NCBI GenBank assembly: GCA_035606355.1
Contig: DATNFO010000080.1
Location: forward strand, 1-64,000
Direction: 5' to 3'
Length of the DNA: 64,000 bases
Source: Sulfopaludibacter sp035606355
Lineage (GTDB): Bacteria > Acidobacteriota > Terriglobia > Bryobacterales > Bryobacteraceae
Positions 31,153 to 40,003 of the stretch are shown in pieces (positions within the stretch are counted from its first letter, which is position 1; each line of letters starts with the position of its first letter). The translations under genes were made by a program, and so were the position numbers. The notes under the pieces are model-generated. The model saw only the letters and a list, made by a program, of their open reading frames with translations, made no database searches and had not been told where the DNA came from.

Positions 31153-32106
31153 CCCGTTCAGGGGTGGGACCAGGGTTCGCAGGAACTCGTGGGCTACCTT
31201 GAAGCCGCGCTTGTATTGCTCGGTGAAATCGTGTCCGCCGCTTTGATACTGCGGATAGTAGAACGCGTCCTCGTTCTCGATATTCATCGCTCCGGCGTAT
31301 CCGATCTCCGCCAGAACCGAGAAGAAGCCCTTCCAATCCACGCTGCCGTAGCCCGCCACGCGGAAGCGCCACCATCGCTGGCCGTTCACCGGCTGGATTC
31401 CGCCGCGCTTGACCAGGTGCCACAGAATCTCCGTATCCTTCAGATGCACGTCGTAAATCTTGTCGCCGAACTCGCGCGCGGCCGCCACCGGATCCATCAT
31501 CTGCCACACCAGATGCGAGGGGTCGAACTGCAATCCGACATTCGTGCTCCCCTGAAACGCCGCGAACAGAGCCTCCCAGCCGACGGGACCGGTCGCGATG
31601 TTCGGTCCTCCGGCATACGGCTCCCAGAGAATTTTGACTTTATTTTTTTCCAGGGCAGGGAAATAAGTTCCGCTGTATACCTTGACGATCTCCGTTACCT
31701 GATCCTTCAAGGGCCGGCCCGGCAGAGTGCCGCTTTGGCCGCCGATGGCCGGAATCCCCATCTTGCCGCAAAGCTCGATGCACTTGAGCGTGTACTCGTT
31801 TTGCTTCTGCCGCTTGGCGGGATCGGGATCGACGTGATTACCGTCTACGGCGAGCGAGGAAACGACGATTCCCGCCGCCGCGATCCTATTCCTGATGCGG
31901 CCAATTTCGGCATCGTTCAACTGGTCCGGATCCAGCCGCAACTGGCAGCTTGTAAAGCCTTCTTTCTGAATAAAGTCGAGGTTGGAATCCGAGTACCACA
32001 TCAACACGCCGAGCCTCGGCTTCCAGTTGGGAGGCCGGTTTCGCTGCGCCTGAGCCGCGGCCGCGGCTGAAATTGCGGTCAGAATACTTCGCCTGGAGAC
32101 GGTCAC
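31150..32106 (-). CDS. Exported sugar phosphate isomerase/epimerase-like TIM-barrel protein
   Basis: The 318-residue protein has a Tat-type signal (MTVSRRSILTAISAAAAAQA) and an AP-endonuclease-2/xylose-isomerase-like barrel. Putative metal ligands are the Glu in ILWEPYAG (~155), Asp and His in LQFDPSHL (~192), His in YDVHLKDTE (~223) and Glu in MNIENEDAF (~277). Such exported members act on sugars or polyols in the periplasm. The TAA stop lies in the tail of the hairpin repeat on its 3' side. No partner oxidoreductase is adjacent. Confidence 0.8.
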   Translation of the reverse strand: MTVSRRSILTAISAAAAAQAQRNRPPNWKPRLGVLMWYSDSNLDFIQKEGFTSCQLRLDPDQLNDAEIGRIRNRIAAAGIVVSSLAVDGNHVDPDPAKRQKQNEYTLKCIELCGKMGIPAIGGQSGTLPGRPLKDQVTEIVKVYSGTYFPALEKNKVKILWEPYAGGPNIATGPVGWEALFAAFQGSTNVGLQFDPSHLVWQMMDPVAAAREFGDKIYDVHLKDTEILWHLVKRGGIQPVNGQRWWRFRVAGYGSVDWKGFFSVLAEIGYAGAMNIENEDAFYYPQYQSGGHDFTEQYKRGFKVAHEFLRTLVPPLNG

Positions 32107-32229
32107 GATCCTGACGATATCACAGGCTCACTGGCCGGGAAACTCTCAGGCCGTCGCCGTGTTGATAGCTCTAATGAGCTACGCCTCAAAAGTAACTGGT
32201 CATTCGATTGCTTCGCCAAGTAAGTAAGA

Positions 32230-32973
32230 ATGCGGGCGCCATACATTTGCATTTACGGACTCTTCGTGTGTACGGCCGCGGTTGCGCAAACGGACACACC
32301 TTCGTATATACCCACGCCATCGCCCGAAGCGCCCGCTCCCATCCTTCCCGCGCCTGCGCCCGTCACCGTGCCTCTCAATGAAGAACGAATCCTGAAAGTG
32401 ATTCCCGACTATCAGACTGTCGAGAACTCGCACCAGGAGATCGCTCCGATGAGCGCTCGCGAAAAATGGCATCTTGCGTTCCGCGAGGTTGTCGACCCTT
32501 TCAACGTGCTGAACGCGGCGGTCGGAGCCGCCATGTCTCAGGCGGGGAATGAGACTCCGAAATACGGCGAAGGCGGCCGCGCACTCGCCAAACGGTTCGG
32601 GGCATCGCTCGCCGATTTCAGCAGCCAGAGTTTTCTGGCGACCGGAGTCTTCGCCACCCTTCTGCATCAGGATCCGCGCTACTTCCGCGAGGGGCCGCCT
32701 TCGGGAATTTTCAAACGGACCGCGAAATCGCTGGAGCAAATTGTCGTGGCGCGTACGGATTCCGGCGCGCAGACGGTGAATGCCGCGAATTTCCTGGGAA
32801 TGGCCGCCGGAATCGGGCTCTCTAATGTATACTACCCTTCTGCCAGCCGGACTGGGAGCGTTATGGCCAGCCGAATCACCACCTGCCTCACAAGCGACGT
32901 TCTCGGGAATCTGATGTCCGAATTCTGGCCCGACATTCAGAAAAAGTTCTTTCGCAAAAAATCTAAAAACTGA
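32230..32973 (+). CDS. Secreted hypothetical protein
   Basis: The 247-residue protein has a signal peptide (CIYGLFVCTAAVAQT) and a Pro-rich linker (PTPSPEAPAPILPAPAPV, ~28-46). A helical domain with small-residue-rich stretches follows (VLNAAVGAAMSQAGNE, ANFLGMAAGIGLSNVYYPSA), and the C-terminus is basic (FFRKKSKN). The family occurs in Acidobacteria and may be envelope associated, but I cannot assign a function. It is 13 bp before the LssY_C gene and probably co-transcribed. Confidence 0.6.
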   Translation: MRAPYICIYGLFVCTAAVAQTDTPSYIPTPSPEAPAPILPAPAPVTVPLNEERILKVIPDYQTVENSHQEIAPMSAREKWHLAFREVVDPFNVLNAAVGAAMSQAGNETPKYGEGGRALAKRFGASLADFSSQSFLATGVFATLLHQDPRYFREGPPSGIFKRTAKSLEQIVVARTDSGAQTVNAANFLGMAAGIGLSNVYYPSASRTGSVMASRITTCLTSDVLGNLMSEFWPDIQKKFFRKKSKN

Positions 32974-32986
32974 TCCGCTCCGTATC

Positions 32987-34474
32987 ATGAGCTCGAATCA
33001 CCGGACCCTGAGCGGCCGGCTCACACGCTGTCGTGTAGCCGCCGCAATCGTTTTCGCCTGCATCTTCCCGCACACCGCCTCCGCCGCGGAACCGCCGAAC
33101 GGCATCGCTCTCGAAGCGCGCCTTCTCACTCCCATATCCAGCTATACGGCGCGACGGAATAATGCGGTTACGGCCGTGGTCGCGACCTCCATCTGTGACG
33201 GCCGCGACGTGGTGATTCCCGCGGGCGCCGAACTCCACGGCGTCGTTAAGCGCGTGCACAGAGTGGGGATCGGTCTCATCCACGAGACCGCCGGCCTGCA
33301 ACTTGCTTTCAACGAGCTCGATTATCTGGATGGCCGCCTGTACGCGGTCGCTTCGCGCATCACTGGCATTGACAATGCTCGCGAGCGCGTGGACGCGCGC
33401 GGTCGCATCCACGGTATTCGCGCTACGGCCACGATTTCCAACCGCGTCGGGGAGCGCCTCGCCTTCGCGGCGATGGGTCATCCCGTGTTCCTGTTGCCGT
33501 TGTTCGCCGCAGAGACGGGCCTGCTCCATTTTCCCGATCCCGAGATCGAGTTCAAGCGCGGCACTGTGATGCAAATGTCGGTGGAGGTTCCGACCGTGGC
33601 TCCCGGCGCGCAACCCTGCCCCATGCCGGTGCAATCTTCTCCCGAAGATGCCGCCGGCATGCAATCGATGGTGGACGCGCTCCCTTACTGGAGCGTTTCC
33701 AAGCGCCAGCCGCAGCCGATGGACCTGGTGAACCTCCTCATCGTGGGCAGCCGGGATGCGCTCGAGCGAGTGTTTCAAGCGGCCGGATGGATCGGCTCGC
33801 GGGAGAATTCGATGCGCGCCGGGGTGGCCGCCATTCGCGCCATCGCCGAAGAGCGGAGTTACTCCGATGCGCCCATGCGTACGCTGCTGCTGGACGGCCG
33901 GGATGCCGATTTCCGCATGCAGAAGAGCCTCGACACCTTTGAAAAGCGCGACCACCTGCGCATCTGGCGCCGCGATGACGAACTGGAGGGCCGGCCGGTT
34001 TGGGCCCTCGCTGCCACGCGCGATCTTTCCACCACGTTCGGCCTGCACCCGCTCGGCGTCACCCACAGAATCGAAGACGACGTGGATCTCGAGCGCGACA
34101 AGGTGGTCCGCGATCTGTACTTCACCGGCTGCGCGGATTCCGTCGACTACGTCCAGCGTCCCGAGCAGCTACGCGAAAACGGCCGCGATTATCGCAAGGG
34201 AATCTCGACCGATGCGCGCGTTGCCGTGGTCGCACTCAATGCGTGCACGCAGCCGCGGAACGACTTTGAAAGCGTCGTGCCGATGGTGCAGCCCGGTAAG
34301 GCGGTGCGCGTAATCCGCCGGATTCTACTCACCGCGCGGAATCACGTGATTCGCGACAACCTGATCTACCGCTCGGCGGACGCAGCGCGGCTCGGGTATC
34401 TGGCGGTCCGCGATCTGCACTGGCAGGCAGGTCAGGAACGGCGGGCGCGGGCGTTGGAAGCGGCTTCGCATTAA
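32987..34474 (+). CDS. Secreted LssY C-terminal domain protein
   Basis: The 495-residue protein has a signal peptide (FACIFPHTASAAE) and an N-terminal beta-rich region (~35-200). A C-terminal half (~240-420) resembles the LssY_C domain (PMDLVNLLIVGSRDALERVF, AAGWIGSRENSM, DGRDADFRMQKSL, RDHLRIWRRDDELEGRPVW, HRIEDDVDLERDKV). That domain is also found fused to PAP2 phosphatases and in a Legionella secretion locus. Its biochemical role is unknown. It follows the secreted hypothetical protein. Confidence 0.7.
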   Translation: MSSNHRTLSGRLTRCRVAAAIVFACIFPHTASAAEPPNGIALEARLLTPISSYTARRNNAVTAVVATSICDGRDVVIPAGAELHGVVKRVHRVGIGLIHETAGLQLAFNELDYLDGRLYAVASRITGIDNARERVDARGRIHGIRATATISNRVGERLAFAAMGHPVFLLPLFAAETGLLHFPDPEIEFKRGTVMQMSVEVPTVAPGAQPCPMPVQSSPEDAAGMQSMVDALPYWSVSKRQPQPMDLVNLLIVGSRDALERVFQAAGWIGSRENSMRAGVAAIRAIAEERSYSDAPMRTLLLDGRDADFRMQKSLDTFEKRDHLRIWRRDDELEGRPVWALAATRDLSTTFGLHPLGVTHRIEDDVDLERDKVVRDLYFTGCADSVDYVQRPEQLRENGRDYRKGISTDARVAVVALNACTQPRNDFESVVPMVQPGKAVRVIRRILLTARNHVIRDNLIYRSADAARLGYLAVRDLHWQAGQERRARALEAASH

Positions 34475-34496
34475 AGATTGCGGCTCGGCTCGCAGG

Positions 34497-34690
34497 CTCG
34501 CCTTTTCAGGTTTGCGACCGGTCTGGAGACCGGTCGTTACTGTCCGGCCTTCACGATTGCGGTGAGCAGGTTGGACGGCAAGTGGGTAGTGACGGTGTAA
34601 CGACCGGGCTCCGGCCCGGTCGCTAGGCGAGCTTCGCTCGCCTCGGGCGCGCTCTGCGCGCCTGCAACCGGTCTGGAGACCGGTCGCTAC
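34497..34690. repeat. Modular hairpin repeat, cluster 3
   Basis: Modules in order: the 20-mer GACCGGTCTGGAGACCGGTC (34516-34535), GACCGGGC-TCCG-GCCCGGTC (34602-34621), GGCGAGC-TTC-GCTCGCC (34626-34642), GGCGCGC-TCT-GCGCGCC (34646-34662) and a 20-mer beginning AACCGG (34666-34685) with GCTAC. The last five bases contain the reverse complement of the amidase stop codon. No gene lies in 34475-34686. Confidence 0.85.
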
Positions 34691-36096
34691 TTCACGATTG
34701 GCGGTCTTCTTTTGTGCCAGTCCGTTAATCTTTGGAAGCGGTGCGCTGCGTCGATGACCACATGGTCGTTTCCTGCCCGACCGATGAACTGAATTCCGTA
34801 AGGCAGGTTCTCCGGACTGAAGCCGCAGGGTACGCTGAGCGCCGGAAGTCCGCAGAGGCTCGAGACGCCATCCGGCGCACGCTGGCTGTTGTCGGCGGGC
34901 GCGGGTTCGGGCGGCCGCGGTGTCGCAGGCCGCGGCTGAGCGGGGCGTGGACCCCGGACCAGCGGCTGAGCCGCGGTGTCGCTGCCCGCCGCCGCCAGAA
35001 CATCGAACCGGCTGAAGAGGTCATCGACGCGTTTCTGCAAAATGGCTCGCACGCGCTGCACGCGCAGGTAATCGCTCGCGCTCAGCTCTTCGCTGATGTA
35101 GCCGTTGATCTGGCCCAGAGGATCGACGAGCTGCGCGCATGTGCCCGTGTGCACCATGGTTTCAAAGGCGGAGGCCGCTTCGATGAGGATGGTCAACTCG
35201 GCCGCATCCTCAAATGGCCCGTCGGGAAACGAGGCGTCGCCGATTTTCGCGCCGCCCTTTTCCATCGCGAGCAGGGCCGCGTCGATGGCCGATTCCAACC
35301 CGGGCGCCATGCGCGTCCACGCATTCGTCAGCTTGCCGATGCGCAGGGGCTTCGGCGAGGGCGAAGGCGTGTAATGGAAATCGTTGCCGATGACGGATAG
35401 CACAAGCCCGCAGCAATCCGCCGATCGCGCCATGGGCCCAAGTTTATCCATGGACCATGCGATCGCCATCGCGCCTTGCGTACTGACGCGTCCCAACGTG
35501 GGCCGCATTCCCGAGATGCCACACCACGTGGTGGGGCAGATGATGGAGCCGCGCGTATCGCTGCCGATGGCCCAGGGAACCATTCCGGCCGAGACTACCG
35601 CGCCCGAGCCGCTCGAAGAACCGCACGTCCAGCATTCCGGATTCCAGGGGTTTCGCGCAGGTCCGGTGAGGGAGGCGCTGCCGTTGCTGTAGCCCAGGCC
35701 TCCGGCGAGTTCGATCATGGCCGCTTTGCCGATGAGCACCGCGCCGGCGGCGTTCAGCTTATCCACGATGGCTGCGTTGTAATCGAATTGCCGGTCTTTG
35801 AAGGGAGGCGCGCCCCAGGTGGTGGGGTAACCTTTTACCGCAACCAGATCCTTCAGAGCGTACGGAATTCCGTGCAGCGGTCCGCGATAATGTCCGGCGG
35901 CGATCTCCTTTTCCGCCGCGTGCGCCTGCTGCAGAGCAAGGTCGGGAGTAAGATTCGCCCACGCATTGAATCGGGGACCCAGGTTTCGGCTGCGCTCGAG
36001 ATAGCTTTCGGCGAGGGCAACGGGCGATAACGTGCGGCGGCGCATGCGGAGCCCGAGTTCGCGAACAGGGAGGTAGAGAATATCTTCGCTGAGCAC
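34687..36096 (-). CDS. Amidase-signature-family hydrolase
   Basis: The 469-residue protein carries the amidase signature: catalytic Lys in ALKDLVAVKG (~80), the Gly/Ser loop CGSSSGSGAVVSAG (~155-168) with the cis-Ser, and the nucleophile Ser in IGSDTRGSI (~172-180). It hydrolyses an amide, as in GatA or peptide amidases, but the substrate is unknown and no GatB/C are adjacent. The start is GTG 36096 with AGGGA 7 nt upstream. It lies two bases after the TAA of the small Tat protein, so the two are translationally coupled. The TAG stop is donated by the hairpin repeat. Confidence 0.85.
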   Translation of the reverse strand: MLSEDILYLPVRELGLRMRRRTLSPVALAESYLERSRNLGPRFNAWANLTPDLALQQAHAAEKEIAAGHYRGPLHGIPYALKDLVAVKGYPTTWGAPPFKDRQFDYNAAIVDKLNAAGAVLIGKAAMIELAGGLGYSNGSASLTGPARNPWNPECWTCGSSSGSGAVVSAGMVPWAIGSDTRGSIICPTTWCGISGMRPTLGRVSTQGAMAIAWSMDKLGPMARSADCCGLVLSVIGNDFHYTPSPSPKPLRIGKLTNAWTRMAPGLESAIDAALLAMEKGGAKIGDASFPDGPFEDAAELTILIEAASAFETMVHTGTCAQLVDPLGQINGYISEELSASDYLRVQRVRAILQKRVDDLFSRFDVLAAAGSDTAAQPLVRGPRPAQPRPATPRPPEPAPADNSQRAPDGVSSLCGLPALSVPCGFSPENLPYGIQFIGRAGNDHVVIDAAHRFQRLTDWHKRRPPIVK

Positions 36097-36098
36097 GC

Positions 36099-36431
36099 TT
36101 ATTCCCTGGCCCCTTTGGGATCCAGGCGGAGCTGGGTTGCCGGCGCATCGCCGTTTTCGAGGGGGAACTCGCGCATGCGCATCAACATGCGCTGGTGCCG
36201 CACCAGCACGCCGCGCGCCCGCGTTTTTTGATCTTCGGTCAGGCGGTCGCCGTATTTGCGAACCATATCGGTGAACTTGGCATCCACCTCGGACTGGTCC
36301 TGCGGCGGAAGCGGAGCCTGGTTGCCTCCGCGCCCCTGAGCGACGATCGCCGATGGACTCAGGGCAGTCGCCAAACCGGCGAACGCAGCGCGGCGGCCGA
36401 ATTTGCGCCGCGAAATGGAATCCCTCTGCAT
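36099..36431 (-). CDS. Small Tat-signal protein paired with the amidase
   Basis: The 110-residue protein begins with a twin-arginine signal (SRRKFGRRAAFAGLATALSP), and a short charged helical domain follows (KFTDMVRKYGDRLTEDQKTR). It resembles the small exported subunits found before amidases in related genomes, but I know no function for them. The amidase itself lacks a signal peptide. The Tat protein could therefore be its export carrier or a regulatory subunit. Confidence 0.65.
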   Translation of the reverse strand: MQRDSISRRKFGRRAAFAGLATALSPSAIVAQGRGGNQAPLPPQDQSEVDAKFTDMVRKYGDRLTEDQKTRARGVLVRHQRMLMRMREFPLENGDAPATQLRLDPKGARE

Positions 36432-36478
36432 GAGTGCCGTCCTTGCTGGAATTATACAATCCCGTTCATGTTGGGTCT

Positions 36479-37636
36479 TCAGCCGGGCGGCGTCTGCGCG
36501 GTGCGGAAGAGGTCACGCATCGTGAGCGACCGCGCCGCCGTTCGCGGCGTCAGCCCCTTGCTTCCCACGGAATGCGGGTCGGCGCCCTTCGCCAGCAGCA
36601 GCGCGGCGATGCCGGTTTGCCCGCAATTGACGGCACGCCGCAGCGGTGTTTCGCCAGCATTGTCGCGCGCTTCCAGGTTCGCGCCGCACGCCAGCAGAAT
36701 CGCCGCGATTTCGAGATTCCCGCGCCGCGCGGCCATGTGCAGCGGCGTGCAATGCTTCACTCCGCCGCCGGCGTCGACTTGCGCGCCAGCGTCTATCAGC
36801 GCGCGTACAACATCGCCGCCGCCCGCGCACTCGTTCGCGGCAGAGTACAGAGGAGTATGGCCGCCATCGTCGTGGATGTTGGGATCGACGCCGCTGTTGA
36901 GGAGCGCGGTGACGACCGGCAGATTCCCCGCAGCGGCTGCCGCATGCAGCAGAGTGCGGCCGCTGTAGCGTTCATGCGCCAGATCGGGGTTCGCGAGCAG
37001 GAGCGTTTGAGCGTATTCAGCCATCGCCGCGTGGCCGCTTCCGATCAGGACTCCGGCGAAATGCGCGAACACCACACGACTGTTTGCAAAAAGCGAGCGG
37101 AGAAGCGGGCCCTCGACCATTTGAATCATGCTGGGCAAATCACCTGCCCGAACCGTGGCGACGAGCTCATCCAACGCACGCTGCTCCTCCCACCGGCGCT
37201 GCAACCGCCCGTGCATGCCGGCAGGGTCAGGCCTTGCCGAACCCGCATTCACAAGGTACGCGGATGCTTCCTCAAAGAGCTCCTTCAAGGCGGCTCGCAT
37301 GGTTTCGTTCAACTCAACACTTTGGAGCGCGATGGTCATCTGTTTCATCCACGCGTCGCGCTCCTTCGGGCCGATCTGAAAGCGGTGATGAGATTCGCGG
37401 AGACTCAGCCAGAAACGGTGCTGCGTTTCGGCGGCCGGACCCCCGAGGAACTGCACCAGGAACGCCGCAAACGCCTCAATGGCGCATCGATGAGTCTTGC
37501 CGGGAAACAACGGACGCAGCACGGGGTCGTCATCCACACGGCCATAGAACGCGGCGGCGAGCTCAAAGCATTTCGCCGCACCTCCCATTGCTTCGAACAG
37601 ATCAATGGGCACAGTTGTGTGGTTCCCGGCCATCAC
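36479..37636 (-). CDS. Truncated hemoglobin fused to ankyrin repeats
   Basis: The 385-residue protein has an N-terminal group II-like truncated globin (~10-130): LFEAMGG, FYGRVDDDPVLRPLFPG, then LRESHHRFQIGPKERDAWM with His83 as the probable proximal haem ligand. A linker (~130-220) leads to ankyrin repeats (~225-370: GRTLLHAAAAAGNLPVVTAL, CTPLHMAARRGNLEIAAIL, ETPLRRAVNCGQTGIAALL). The globin would bind O2 or NO and the repeats a partner protein. No signal peptide is present, so it is cytoplasmic. It starts 32 bp from the divergent rtcB gene. Confidence 0.85.
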   Translation of the reverse strand: MMAGNHTTVPIDLFEAMGGAAKCFELAAAFYGRVDDDPVLRPLFPGKTHRCAIEAFAAFLVQFLGGPAAETQHRFWLSLRESHHRFQIGPKERDAWMKQMTIALQSVELNETMRAALKELFEEASAYLVNAGSARPDPAGMHGRLQRRWEEQRALDELVATVRAGDLPSMIQMVEGPLLRSLFANSRVVFAHFAGVLIGSGHAAMAEYAQTLLLANPDLAHERYSGRTLLHAAAAAGNLPVVTALLNSGVDPNIHDDGGHTPLYSAANECAGGGDVVRALIDAGAQVDAGGGVKHCTPLHMAARRGNLEIAAILLACGANLEARDNAGETPLRRAVNCGQTGIAALLLAKGADPHSVGSKGLTPRTAARSLTMRDLFRTAQTPPG

Positions 37637-37668
37637 ACAATTCTCGCCGAAGTGTATGTTGAAAGGGC

Positions 37669-39108
37669 ATGGCCACCGTTGAGCTGCACCAAATCGACGA
37701 CTACCGCTATCGCATAGACCGGGACGAGGCCGCGGGCATGCGCACGGATGTAGTGGTATACGCTAACCGGCGACTGATCGAGCAGATCCGCAAAGATCAG
37801 TCGCTGGTACAGGCCATGAATGTGGCGACGCTTCCCGGCATCGTCGGCCCGAGCCTGGCGATGCCGGACATTCATCAGGGCTACGGTTTTCCGATCGGCG
37901 GAGTGGCGGCGATCGATGCGGAAGATGGCGTGGTTTCGCCCGGCGGCGTCGGGTTCGACATCAACTGCGGGGTGCGCCTGGTGCGCACGAATCTCACGCA
38001 GTCCGACGTACGCCCGCGAATGAAGGCGCTGATAGACCAGGTGTTTCGCGACGTTCCCTGCGGCGCGGGCACGGCGGGGCGCGTTCCCTTGAAGCGCTCG
38101 CAGGTTGACGAGGTGTTGCGTGGCGGCGCGCGATGGATGGTGGAGAACGGCAATGGCAATTCGCGCGACGCCGAACTCGCCGAAGCGGGCGGCGCGCTTG
38201 AAGGGGCGCTGCCGAATAAAGTTTCCGATCGCGCCAAAGAGCGCGGGATGCCGCAACTGGCGACGCTCGGCAGCGGAAATCATTTTCTGGAAGTGCAGTT
38301 GGTCGAGGAAGTGCATGACGCCGAGGCAGCGGCCGCGATGAACATCCGTCGGGGCCAGGTAGTGGTGCTGATTCACTCCGGCTCGCGCGGGCTGGGGCAT
38401 CAGGTGTGCACGGACTACGTCGCGTTGATGAACCGGGTGATGGCGAAGTACAAGATCACGCTTCCGGACCGGCAGCTCGCCTGCGCGCCGGCGGCCAGCG
38501 AGGAAGGGAAGAGCTACCTGGGAGCGATGGCTGCCGCCGCCAATTTCGCGTGGGCGAACCGGCAAGGCATCCTACATTTCCTGCGCGGCGCGTTCCAGCG
38601 CGTTTTCGGCGGGGATGCGCGACTCGATCTGATCTACGATGTCTGCCACAATATCGCCAAGCGCGAGACGTATCACGTGGAGGGGCGAAAGCGCGAAGTG
38701 CTGGTGCATCGCAAGGGCGCCACGCGCGCGTTTCCGCCGAACCACCGCGAGATTCCGCCGGAGTATCGCGCGATCGGGCAGCCCGTGTTCATTCCCGGCA
38801 GCATGGGAACTGCGTCCTGGGTTTTGGCCGGGCGGCAGGGCGCCATGGACGAAACGTTCGGCAGCGTTTGCCACGGAGCGGGGCGGCTGCTGAGCCGCAC
38901 GGCGGTCCGCAAAGGCAAGGACGCGCGCGCCGAGCAGCGCAAACTCGAAGAACAGGGCATTCTCGTACGATCGGAATCGAAAGACGGAATCCTGGAAGAA
39001 CTGCCGGAAGCGTACAAGGACGTCGACGAGGTAATTGAGGTGGTTCATAGGGCCGGACTCGCGGCCAAAGTGGCGCGTCTGCGTCCCATGGGCGTTATTA
39101 AGGGGTAG
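37669..39108 (+). CDS. rtcB: RtcB family RNA-splicing ligase
   Basis: The 479-residue protein carries the RtcB landmarks: MPDIHQGYGFPIGGVAA, GGVGFDINCGVRL with the metal-binding Cys (~100), GSGNHFLEVQ, HSGSRGLGHQV and, near the C-terminus, GSVCHGAGRLLSR with the His that is guanylylated. It joins 2',3'-cyclic phosphate or 3'-phosphate RNA ends to 5'-OH ends using GTP and Mn2+. No archease, RtcA or RtcR gene is adjacent. It is divergent from the globin-ankyrin gene. Confidence 0.95.
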   Translation: MATVELHQIDDYRYRIDRDEAAGMRTDVVVYANRRLIEQIRKDQSLVQAMNVATLPGIVGPSLAMPDIHQGYGFPIGGVAAIDAEDGVVSPGGVGFDINCGVRLVRTNLTQSDVRPRMKALIDQVFRDVPCGAGTAGRVPLKRSQVDEVLRGGARWMVENGNGNSRDAELAEAGGALEGALPNKVSDRAKERGMPQLATLGSGNHFLEVQLVEEVHDAEAAAAMNIRRGQVVVLIHSGSRGLGHQVCTDYVALMNRVMAKYKITLPDRQLACAPAASEEGKSYLGAMAAAANFAWANRQGILHFLRGAFQRVFGGDARLDLIYDVCHNIAKRETYHVEGRKREVLVHRKGATRAFPPNHREIPPEYRAIGQPVFIPGSMGTASWVLAGRQGAMDETFGSVCHGAGRLLSRTAVRKGKDARAEQRKLEEQGILVRSESKDGILEELPEAYKDVDEVIEVVHRAGLAAKVARLRPMGVIKG

Positions 39109-39150
39109 AGCGCTTGAATCGCCGCCCTGCTGCCGTCACAATGTAAGTTC

Positions 39151-39873
39151 ATGGCGATTTCATTCTCCCCGACCAGCGAAGACGTCGATCGATACCGTAC
39201 GTTCCGGGCGCTCAGCCGTAAACTGAATGAGACAATCGTCCGAACCATTCCAAAGCAGGCGTACGCCGAGATCGGCGAGGCCCTCGGCATCCGGCGCAAT
39301 GGCGTACTGGTATTCGATACCGAGGACATGGTCGCCGTGCTGTCGGACTGCTGTCTTTACGATTGGTATAGAGACGGCAAGAATCAGGTCCGGCGATATG
39401 TGGAAACGCATCCGGCGGCGCCGGGAACGGACGAGAGCTATCTGTTCAACGCATGCCTGCGCGCGCAGTATCGGGTGCTCTGGACGGAGTCGGTAGTGCC
39501 GGGCGCGGGGCTTTACTGCCGCGATGGCTTCACGAAAGAAGAGCTGTTCCTGATGGACGTTGCTTTTAGCGAGTCAATGCCGCGCGAGCGGGTAGTTCTC
39601 GCTACCAGGACCCTGCCGCTGGGGGAGTATTGGATGGGCACGGGAGCGGCTCTCCCTCTCGATGCTGAAACCGACATCGTCGGCTCTCTGAAGCGCGTCC
39701 AGAAAGAATTTGGCGACTCGATCGAAGAGGCCGCGATCGTCCCGATTGCGATTGTCCGCGCATGTCTGGCCGCAGGAGCGGCGGAACGGATTGTCTACGC
39801 CGGTCCGCAACCGCCGGCAAAGCTGCGGCACGAGCCCCGCTGGCCTGGTTCCAAGCGGCGAAAGCGTAAGTGA
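39151..39873 (+). CDS. Conserved-looking hypothetical protein
   Basis: The 240-residue soluble alpha/beta protein contains no motif I recognise. Features are an early helical part (RALSRKLNETIVRTIPKQ), a stretch with paired cysteines (LSDCCLYDWYRDG), a central AVVPGAGLYCRDGF-like region and a very basic tail (PRWPGSKRRKRK) that could bind nucleic acid. It begins 42 bp after rtcB in the same direction and may be co-transcribed. A link with RNA repair is only positional. Confidence 0.6.
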   Translation: MAISFSPTSEDVDRYRTFRALSRKLNETIVRTIPKQAYAEIGEALGIRRNGVLVFDTEDMVAVLSDCCLYDWYRDGKNQVRRYVETHPAAPGTDESYLFNACLRAQYRVLWTESVVPGAGLYCRDGFTKEELFLMDVAFSESMPRERVVLATRTLPLGEYWMGTGAALPLDAETDIVGSLKRVQKEFGDSIEEAAIVPIAIVRACLAAGAAERIVYAGPQPPAKLRHEPRWPGSKRRKRK

Positions 39874-39893
39874 CGTTAGGGTCCGGGAGTGCA

Positions 39894-39933
39894 GGCGAGC
39901 TTCGCTCGCCGCAACAGGAAAGATTCCTGTTGC
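39894..39933. repeat. Modular hairpin repeat, copy 4
   Basis: GGCGAGC-TTC-GCTCGCC (39894-39910) is followed directly by GCAACAGGAA-AGA-TTCCTGTTGC (39911-39933). The GACCGGTC module is absent here, showing that modules combine independently. Confidence 0.8.
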
Positions 39934-40003
39934 CACGGAAGGACGTGTAACGTGCGTGCGCTGCTTCACCGCAATTCCGGGCTGAAACGGGCATCATAAC
40001 GGT

